A DNA stretch of 64,000 nucleotides from Burkholderia mayonis. Lineage in GTDB: Bacteria > Pseudomonadota > Gammaproteobacteria > Burkholderiales > Burkholderiaceae. Below the pieces are notes generated by a model. That model was not told where the DNA came from. It was given only the letters and a program-made list of their open reading frames with translations, and did not search any database. A program made the position numbers and the translations under genes. Location of the stretch: contig NZ_CP013387.1 in NCBI RefSeq assembly GCF_001523745.2, forward strand, positions 1,798,001-1,862,000, written 5' to 3'. This document shows, one piece after another, positions 46,273-53,500 of this stretch (the stretch's first letter is position 1; the number at the start of each line of letters is the position of its first letter).

Positions 46273-46824
46273 TTACGACAAACGCTTGCGCAAATACGAC
46301 ACGCTCGGCGCACCGCAACAATGGTGCGGCGCACCGAGCGCGCGACGCCGCCGCGCCGTCGCTCCCGGCCCGCGCGCGCCGACTCGCGCGGCCACCGCGT
46401 TGCCGACGACTTTCGGCGGCGAAAACAGCGCCTGATAGTCGACATAGAGGGGGTTGCCGTCGAGTTTTACGCCGTTCGCGTAAATCGGCACGATCGACTC
46501 GAGCTTGATGCCCGTCGCGCCGGGCACGGGCGTGATCGGCACGCTGGGCCGCGGCAGCAGGCCGAAGGAGTTCGCGCGCCCGGTGATCTTGAGCTGACGC
46601 GACGAGTAGTAGCTCACTTTGACGTCGGCGAGACGCGCCCCCGGATACGCGAGGATGTAGCGATTGAACAGCGTTTCCAGCACGTCGAACGACACCATGA
46701 TCTCGCCGTTGGCGATATACAGATCGAAATCGTCGAGTCTGTCGAAATCGACCACCGCGTGTGCACGCTTCGATTCGAGCCAGCCGTCGAGTTCCAGCAC
46801 GTGAAATCCGAGATCCCCGCTCAT
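46273..46824 (-). CDS. Hypothetical protein, possibly truncated at its 3' end
   Basis: 183 aa from ATG 46824; starts at 46905 or 46971 are possible but would include a terminator-like hairpin in the coding DNA. The well-ordered part is LGFHVLELDGWLESKRAHAV, DLYIANGEIMVSFDVLETLF, NRYILAYPGARLADVKVSYY and KLDGNPLYVDYQALFSPP. The last 35 residues turn Arg/Ala/His-rich and look like read-through in a wrong frame, suggesting a frameshift or a deleted C terminus. No family recognised. It ends 85 bp before choV. Confidence 0.5.
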   Translation of the reverse strand: MSGDLGFHVLELDGWLESKRAHAVVDFDRLDDFDLYIANGEIMVSFDVLETLFNRYILAYPGARLADVKVSYYSSRQLKITGRANSFGLLPRPSVPITPVPGATGIKLESIVPIYANGVKLDGNPLYVDYQALFSPPKVVGNAVAARVGARGPGATARRRRALGAPHHCCGAPSVSYLRKRLS

Positions 46825-46845
46825 TCCGCGCGCTCGCGCAGCCAC

Positions 46846-46880
46846 AAAAAAAGCCCCGCCGACATTCCAACCGGCGGGGC
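46846..46880 (-). terminator. Canonical rho-independent terminator in the leader of the 46273-46824 gene
   Basis: On the minus strand, GCCCCGCC and GGCGGGGC (8-bp GC stem, 46873-46880 and 46853-46860) enclose a 12-nt loop. Seven T residues follow at 46852-46846. No minus-strand gene lies upstream for it to end, and the next minus-strand gene begins only 22 bases further on, so it looks like an attenuator. Confidence 0.75.
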
Positions 46881-47099
46881 CAACCCATGTCAGAGAAGTT
46901 CTCATGGAGGAGACGGAAGCGATCATATCGACCCGCCCACCGCATCCCAACCAAGCATTTCTGCTATCCAATTGCGCCGCGCGCGACGCCGTTCAACCGT
47001 CCGCCGGGCATATCGATAGAACGAAAAGTCGTTTCCCGGACGCCGATTGGATCGCTACCATGCAACTTTCCGCCTGCTGAAATCAGGCTCCGCATCCTC

Positions 47100-47105
47100 A
47101 AGGAG
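47100..47105 (+). promoter_or_regulatory. Ribosome binding site deciding the TTG start of the FMN reductase gene
   Basis: AAGGAG with a 6-base spacing to TTG at 47112; the open frame extends far upstream but has no such site. Confidence 0.65.
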
Positions 47106-47111
47106 CGCACT

Positions 47112-47762
47112 TTGACCGCATTCGATCAACATCGCCGACCGTTCATCGTCGGCATCGGCGGCACGACCCGCGCGGCTTCGTCGACCGAGCGCGCGCTCGG
47201 CTTCGCGCTGCGCGGCGCGCAAGCCGCGGGCGCCCGCACGCGCTTGTTCGACGGCCCGTTCCTGCATACGCTGCCGCACTACGCACCCGAGCGGCGCGCG
47301 CTCACCGATGCGCAGCGCGAGCTGATCGACGCGGTGCGCGCGGCCGACGCGATCATCATCGCAACGCCCGGCTACCACGGCGGCGTGTCCGGCCTCGTGA
47401 AAAACGCGCTCGACACGCTCGAGGAGCTGCGCGCCGACGAGCGGCCCTATCTCGACGGACGCGCGGTCGGCTGCATCGTCACCGCATACGGCTGGCAAGC
47501 AGCGGGCACCGTGCTGACGTCGCTGCGCGCGATCGTCCACGCGCTGCGCGGCTGGCCGACACCGTTCGGCGCCGCGGTCAACACGCTCGAAACGCGCTTC
47601 GAAACGATCGACAGTTGTTCCGACACGAAGGTCGCGGCGCAACTCGAGACTGTCGGCGCGCAGGCCGCCGAGTTTGCGCTCGCGTTCGCGTCGCACCGCG
47701 CGGCGACTCGCGTCGCAAACGGCGGCGCGCCCGCATCGGTGCTGGAAGTCGCGGCAAGCTGA
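47112..47762 (+). CDS. NADPH-dependent FMN reductase family protein
   Basis: 216 aa, TTG start. Flavodoxin-like fold that reduces FMN with NAD(P)H or uses FMN to reduce quinones or azo compounds. The FMN phosphate loop is FIVGIGGTTRAASSTERAL near the N terminus. IIIATPGYHGGVSGLVKNAL DTLE is the second hallmark (the TPxYxxxxxxxLKNxxD pattern). It could feed FMNH2 to a two-component monooxygenase, but none is next to it. Divergent from the hypothetical gene with the attenuator-like leader. Confidence 0.9.
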   Translation: MTAFDQHRRPFIVGIGGTTRAASSTERALGFALRGAQAAGARTRLFDGPFLHTLPHYAPERRALTDAQRELIDAVRAADAIIIATPGYHGGVSGLVKNALDTLEELRADERPYLDGRAVGCIVTAYGWQAAGTVLTSLRAIVHALRGWPTPFGAAVNTLETRFETIDSCSDTKVAAQLETVGAQAAEFALAFASHRAATRVANGGAPASVLEVAAS

Positions 47763-48132
47763 ACGCACACGCGCGGCGCGCGCTTCGCTCCGATCGGCGC
47801 CCCGTCGCCCTGCCCGCGATCACCGAGATCATTCACTCGCGCTCCCCCATTTCAAGCCGCCCGATCGGCGAACGACGGCCGCCCTTCGCTCGACTGGCGC
47901 GTCTCTTCGTCGCAGCGCGCGGCCATCGCATCACCCGGCATCGACGGACGCCACGTCGATCGTTGACGCGTCCGGCGACGCGCAACGGCCCTCGCCGCCG
48001 CGCATATCGCCTCGACATGCGCGGTCATGACCATTCGCGTGCGCCGGATGATTTGCTTACGCATAAAGATTGGTTCACGCGCACGCGTCGATTGCTTACG
48101 CTGCACGCTCGTTCCATCTCTTCGCGATAGCC
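47763..48132. other. Intergenic region, nothing identified
   Basis: 370 bp of GC-rich DNA before the small-protein gene; open frames here are Arg/Pro-rich shadows. Confidence 0.4.
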
Positions 48133-48348
48133 ATGAACCATTCGATCCGCTACAAGGGCTACGAGGTCGCGCCCGCGGCGGCGCGCTTGCCGAACGGCCT
48201 GTTCGCCGCGAACCTCACGATCGAGAAGGCCGGCCCGGCGCCCGCCCACGCCTACTCGTTCGACGCAATCGATTTCTTTTTCGACGAAGAGCACGCGCTC
48301 GCGTATGCGTTCCGCTGGGGACGCATCTGGGTCGACGCTCACTGTTGA
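48133..48348 (+). CDS. 71-aa conserved small protein, paralogue of the one at 12837-13052
   Basis: MNHSIRYKGYEVAPAAARLP at the N terminus, SFDAIDFFFDEEHALAYAFR in the middle, WGRIWVDAHC at the C terminus. It shares length and the spaced positions Tyr-x-Gly-Tyr, Phe-x-x-Asn-Leu, Asp-Phe/Tyr-Phe, Glu-Glu-x-Ala and Trp-x-Arg-x-Trp with the first copy. The end Trp-Val-Asp-x-x-Cys is common to both. No signal peptide. Function unknown. Confidence 0.75.
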   Translation: MNHSIRYKGYEVAPAAARLPNGLFAANLTIEKAGPAPAHAYSFDAIDFFFDEEHALAYAFRWGRIWVDAHC

Positions 48349-48487
48349 GCGCGCCGCCGGCATCGGCCGGCGCTTCCGTCGCCTCCGCCCCACGCCAGCG
48401 GCGCTTCCGGCATCGGCCGCCAAAATACGTGATTCATCGAGCTATGTGAAAATCGGCAGCTCCTGACATCACGACACCAATCAAGCC

Positions 48488-49387
48488 ATGTCTGACACGC
48501 TGCGACGAGAGCAAGCGGCGGATCACGCTATGCGCAACTGGGTCCATGAGAGTCGCGGCCCAGTGCAAATCGGTTCCGACACGCACAAGCAGATGTTCTG
48601 CCGAATGCTGCTCGACACCCACAACCCATACAAGCCGGCCGTCATCGACTGGCCTCCCCTCGAATCCGAAGCGCTTCGGCGCCTGACGTCGCTGCCCATC
48701 TGGGACATCGCCGTGCAGACTGAAAGTCGCGCATCGATCCGCGTAGCAACGTTCGCATCGACGGTGCGCGACCCGCTGCTGCGCGAAGCGCTCGACATGG
48801 ACGCCGCCGAGGAGGCGCGCCACAAGGTCGTGCTGTCGAAGCTCGTGGGCGCATACGGAATCCGGCTCGCGCCGGAGCCCGCCTATCCGGCGCCGAGCGA
48901 CGCCGAATGGGCATGGATGGTCACGGGCTTCAGCGAATGCATCGACAGCTTCTTCGCGTTCGGTCTGTTCCGCTCCGCGCAGCGCTCCGGCTATTTTCCG
49001 GAGGAACTCGTCGAGACGTTCGAGCCGGTGATCCAGGAAGAAGGCCGCCACATCCTGTTCTTCGTGAACTGGTTCGCCTGGTACCGGCGCAACCTGCCGT
49101 GGTGGCGACGGCCGTGGTTCTTCGCGCGCGTCGCGGCGGTGTGGGCGTTCCTGATCTGGGAACGAATCGGCATCGCGCGCGGGATCGACACCGACGGCGT
49201 CGCGCGCGACGCGAACTTTCCGGCCAACACCGCGGCGACGGTCGGCGATGCGCTCGATCCGCGCGATCTGATCGAGCTTTGCCTTTCCGAGAACGATCGT
49301 CGAATGGCCGGCTACGACAAACGGCTGCTGCGACCGACGATCGTGCCGCGGCTCGCGCGGTTCGCGCTGCGCTTCATCAAGAAGTGA
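48488..49387 (+). CDS. Ferritin-like di-iron domain protein
   Basis: 299 aa. Two Glu-Glu-x-x-His motifs in a helical protein, DAAEEARHKVVLSKLVGAYG (about residue 103) and VIQEEGRHILFFVNW (about residue 185), are the metal ligands of a ferritin-like four-helix bundle. A Trp/Arg-rich segment (WYRRNLPWWRRPWFFARVAA VWAFL) follows and might touch the membrane. Possible roles are an oxygenase or a metal/oxidative-stress protein; the substrate is unknown. No good ribosome site is seen before the ATG at 48488. Confidence 0.72.
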   Translation: MSDTLRREQAADHAMRNWVHESRGPVQIGSDTHKQMFCRMLLDTHNPYKPAVIDWPPLESEALRRLTSLPIWDIAVQTESRASIRVATFASTVRDPLLREALDMDAAEEARHKVVLSKLVGAYGIRLAPEPAYPAPSDAEWAWMVTGFSECIDSFFAFGLFRSAQRSGYFPEELVETFEPVIQEEGRHILFFVNWFAWYRRNLPWWRRPWFFARVAAVWAFLIWERIGIARGIDTDGVARDANFPANTAATVGDALDPRDLIELCLSENDRRMAGYDKRLLRPTIVPRLARFALRFIKK

Positions 49388-50503
49388 CGGTCCGCCTCGG
49401 CGCAGGGCGTCGTCGCGGCTCGCCGCATCAAGACGGGCAAGCGCGCGACGATGCCAGCGGCGAACCGCCCGCCGCCGTCCGATGCAATGCGCCATCCCTT
49501 TACGACTGCTTCGAGATACACCGCGCGCATGCCGCAGCGCATGATCGAACTTCCGTATGAGCGCCCGTCGCACGCCGCAGTTGACGATGGTCGCAAAGCA
49601 CTGCATTACGGCCGCCTGACGCCTAGCTAAAAAAGAGGCGCCCCCCAACCCTGGATCAGCAAAAAATACCTTTCGTGCCAGCCGCTCTGACTCTGCACGT
49701 CTGCGCCGTCGTGCAACGTCGGGCACATTTTCGTGCGCGTCTGGAAGGATTCGGCCGCATTCCCAGCGCGCGGATCGCCAATCCGTCAACCTGATAGACA
49801 TTTGAAAGCGTATGACAAAGCGTTCCTGACCGGTAACGATTCCCTGCCATCCACCAGCAATGCGTAAATGTGCGAAAGAGATTTGGAAGTCTCTCCAAAT
49901 TTGTTCCACATTTTGCACATGACGCGAGCAATTGATCGCGTGTCGCCTGATAAACCACCGGCGTCCGCCGGGCGCGGCACCGCACGATCCGGCGCATTGG
50001 CGAAGAGACATGCGCCATCGACTTTCCGGACACAAAGCCTGATTAAAACCAAATGCATTTCATCGAAATAAAAATTTTATTAATCAGTTAATCAATCGCA
50101 AAACAAACAAGCAGGATATCAATCGACAGATTCATTACAAACAGAAAGGCAAATATACGCGCAAACGTTTTCCGATGAATCAGCGTCTCTTTATGCTTGC
50201 CCGGGCAACTTCATCCAAGCCACCAATTCCGCCCTCCCCTTGCCACACGGCGCGCTACCAGCGCCGTCAAATTTTCACCCATTCATTCGTATTACGTTTC
50301 GAATTAACATAAATTAACCAACCTCATAACATCCTCATCAAACTCTTTTTAAACATTATGCATTCTTATTTTGCAATTCTTTTAAGTTAAAAAAACATCA
50401 ATCAAATAGACTCCGCACACCAAATTTAAAAGCGCGAGCACGGACTCCCTGGTCAGACAAATAACTCTGCCGTGTTGCGCCAGTCCCCGGAGGCCTTTTT
50501 CGT
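49388..50503. other. Long non-coding region before the adhesin gene, AT-rich from about 50040
   Basis: 1.1 kb without a supported gene. From about 50040 to 50430 the DNA is strongly A/T rich (for example the T- and A-runs near 50345-50400), in sharp contrast to the neighbours. This is expected to hold the adhesin promoter and perhaps H-NS-type binding. GGAGG at 50489-50493 is the adhesin ribosome site. Confidence 0.5.
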
Positions 50504-53500
50504 ATGAACCGCTCGTACCGCTCAATCTGGAATGAAGCCCTTGGCGCGTGGGTCGCCGCTTCGGAAATCTCGTCTGCCCGCGGCAAGCCGAACAAGTCGG
50601 CCGTCGCGAAAGCGGTCGTCGCCGCCGCACTGCTTACCGGCGGCAGCATCGACGTCGCGCAGGCGCAATACGCAGTGGGCGGATCGTCGACGTTCAGTTG
50701 CACCGGGGCAGTCTGCGCGACAGGCACCCAGTCGATCGCGATCGGCGGGGGCGCTGGCAGCACGACCACCGCATCGGGCTCGACCGCGATCGCGATCGGC
50801 GCGAATGCGACAGCGTCGGGCAACTACTCGCAGGCATTCGGCCAGGCGTCGACCGCGAGCGGCAGCAGCGCGATCGGCATCGGCTCGGGCTCGAAGGCGC
50901 TCAACACCGGCGCGACCGCGGTCGGCAACGACGCGACGGCGTCCGGCACGAGCGCCATCGCGATCGGCGGCGGCAACAGCAGCGGCACGGGTGGCTCGGC
51001 GGCACTCGGAAACAACTCGATTGCGATCGGCCGATTCGCGAACACGACGGCGGCGGCGACGGGCGGCATCGCGATGGGCACGAGCTCGACGGTTTCGACG
51101 ATCAACGGCATCGCGATCGGTAACGGCGCGCTCGCGACCAACACGACGTCGAATCCGGCGCTCGCGATCGGCAATCTGGCGTCGGCCACGAACACCAATG
51201 CATCGGCGCTCGGCAACGGCGCGCTTGCGAGCGGCTCGGCAGCCTCGGCGCTCGGCACGCAGGCGGTCGCGACGGGCAGCAACTCGGTCGCGGCGGGCGC
51301 CGGCGCGACGGCGGCCGGCACCGGCTCGGTCGCGATCGGCAACAACAGCTCGGCTGCGTACGCGAACAGCGTCGCAATCGGCGCCGGCAGCGTGACCGGC
51401 ACGGCTGCGCCCACCGGCACCGGCTACCTGACGGGCAGTGCGGCGCCGCTGTCCGAAGTGTCGGTCGGCAGCTCGACCGCCCTTCGCCGCATCACGAACG
51501 TCGCCGATGGCTCCGCACCGCAGGACGCAGTGACGGTCTCCCAGTTGAGCACTGGCATGAGCACGACGGCGAGCAGCATCGCGAGCCTGTCGACGTCGGC
51601 GTCGACAGGCGTCAACTCGTTGTCCACGGGCCTGTCCACGACCAACAGCACCGTTGCGTCGCTGTCGACCTCGACCTCGACGGGCCTGAGTTCAGCCAAC
51701 AGCTCGATCGCCTCGCTCTCGACCTCGTCGTCCACCGGCATCAGCTCGTTGTCCACTGGCCTCTCGACGACCAACAGCAATCTCGCGTCGCTGTCCACGT
51801 CGACCTCGACCGGCATCGGTTCGCTGTCCACCGGCCTGTCGACGACCAACAGCAATCTCGCGTCGCTGTCGACCTCGACTTCGACCGGCATCGGTTCGTT
51901 GTCCACCGGCCTCTCGACCACCAACAGCAACGTCGCTTCGCTTTCCAGCGGCCTCAGCACTACCAACAGCTCGCTGACCTCGCTGTCGACCTCCACGTCG
52001 TCCGGCATCAGCACCGCGCAGAGCGGCGTCAACTCGTTGTCCACGGGCCTGTCCACGACCAACAGCACCGTCGCGTCGCTGTCGACCTCGACCTCGACGG
52101 GCCTGAGTTCAGCCAACAGCTCGATCGCCTCGCTCTCGACCTCGTCGTCCACCGGCATCAGCTCGTTGTCCACTGGCCTCTCGACGACCAACAGCTCGGT
52201 CGCTTCGCTTTCAACTTCGACGTCGACGGGCCTGAGCCTGGCGAATAGCTCGATCGCGTCGCTGTCCACATCGACCTCGACCGGCATCGGCTCGCTGTCC
52301 ACCGGCCTGTCGACGACCAACAGCAATCTCGCGTCGCTGTCCACGTCGACCTCGACCGGCATCGGTTCGTTGTCCACCGGCCTCTCGACCACCAACAGCA
52401 ACGTCGCTTCGCTTTCCAGCGGCCTCAGCACTACCAACAGCTCGCTGACCTCGCTGTCGACCTCCACGTCGTCCGGCATCGGCTCGCTGTCGACCAGCCT
52501 CTCGACCGTCACGACGACGACCAACAACCTCGGCAGCAGCACCGCCGCGGCGCTTGGCGGCGGCGCGACGTACAATCCGGCGACCGGCACGATCTCCGCT
52601 CCCTCGTACACGACGTACAACGCGAACGGCACGACGACGACCAACAACAGCGTCGGCGCCGCAATCGACAACATCAACGCGAACGGCATCAAATACTTTC
52701 ACGCGAATTCGACGGGCCCCGACAGCATCGCGACCGGCACCGACGCCGTCGCAATCGGTATGGGCGCGACGGCCGCGACGGCGAACTCAGTCGCGCTCGG
52801 CGCGAATTCGGTCACGGCCGCGGCCAATCCCACCAGCAGCGCGACGGTCGGCTCGACCACGCTCGCCGCGTTCGCGGGCAGCGCGCCCGTGGGCGTCGTG
52901 AGCGTCGGCGCGTCGGGCGCTGAACGCCAGATCACGAACGTCGCCGCCGGCCAGGTCACGGCCACCAGCACCGATGCGATCAACGGCAGCCAGCTCTACT
53001 CGGTCGCGTCAAAGCTCGACTCGGCTTCGAGCTCGATCGCGTCGCTCTCGACTTCCTCGTCCACCGGCATCAGCTCGTTGTCCACTGGCTTGTCCACGAC
53101 CGATAGCAATCTCGCGTCGCTCTCGACCTCCTCGTCCACCGGCATCGGTTCGTTGTCCACTGGCCTCTCGACCACCAACAGCAACGTCGCTTCGCTTTCC
53201 AGCGGCCTCAGCACCACCAACAGCTCGCTGATCTCGCTGTCGACCTCCACGTCGTCCGGCATCAGCACCGCGCAGAGCGGCGTCAACTCGTTGTCCACGG
53301 GCCTGTCCACGACCAACAGCACCGTTGCGTCGCTGTCCACGTCGACTTCGACCAGCTTGTCGTCGGCCAACAGCTCCATCGCTTCTCTGTCGACCTCGAC
53401 TTCGACCGGCATCGGCTCGCTGTCTACCGGCCTCAGCACGACCGATAGCAATCTCGCTTCGCTTTCGACCTCCTCGTCCACCGGCATCGGTTCGTTGTCC

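Larger units (their letters stand above)
46825..47111. other. Divergent intergenic region with leader hairpin
   Basis: 287 bp between the hypothetical gene (minus) and the FMN reductase gene (plus). It contains the terminator-like structure at 46846-46880 and should contain two promoters. Confidence 0.4.

Noticed and set aside
48434..50035. 533-codon minus-strand frame over the ferritin-like gene and its downstream spacer
   Set aside because: Antisense to a gene with two EExxH motifs; no start signal or family match.
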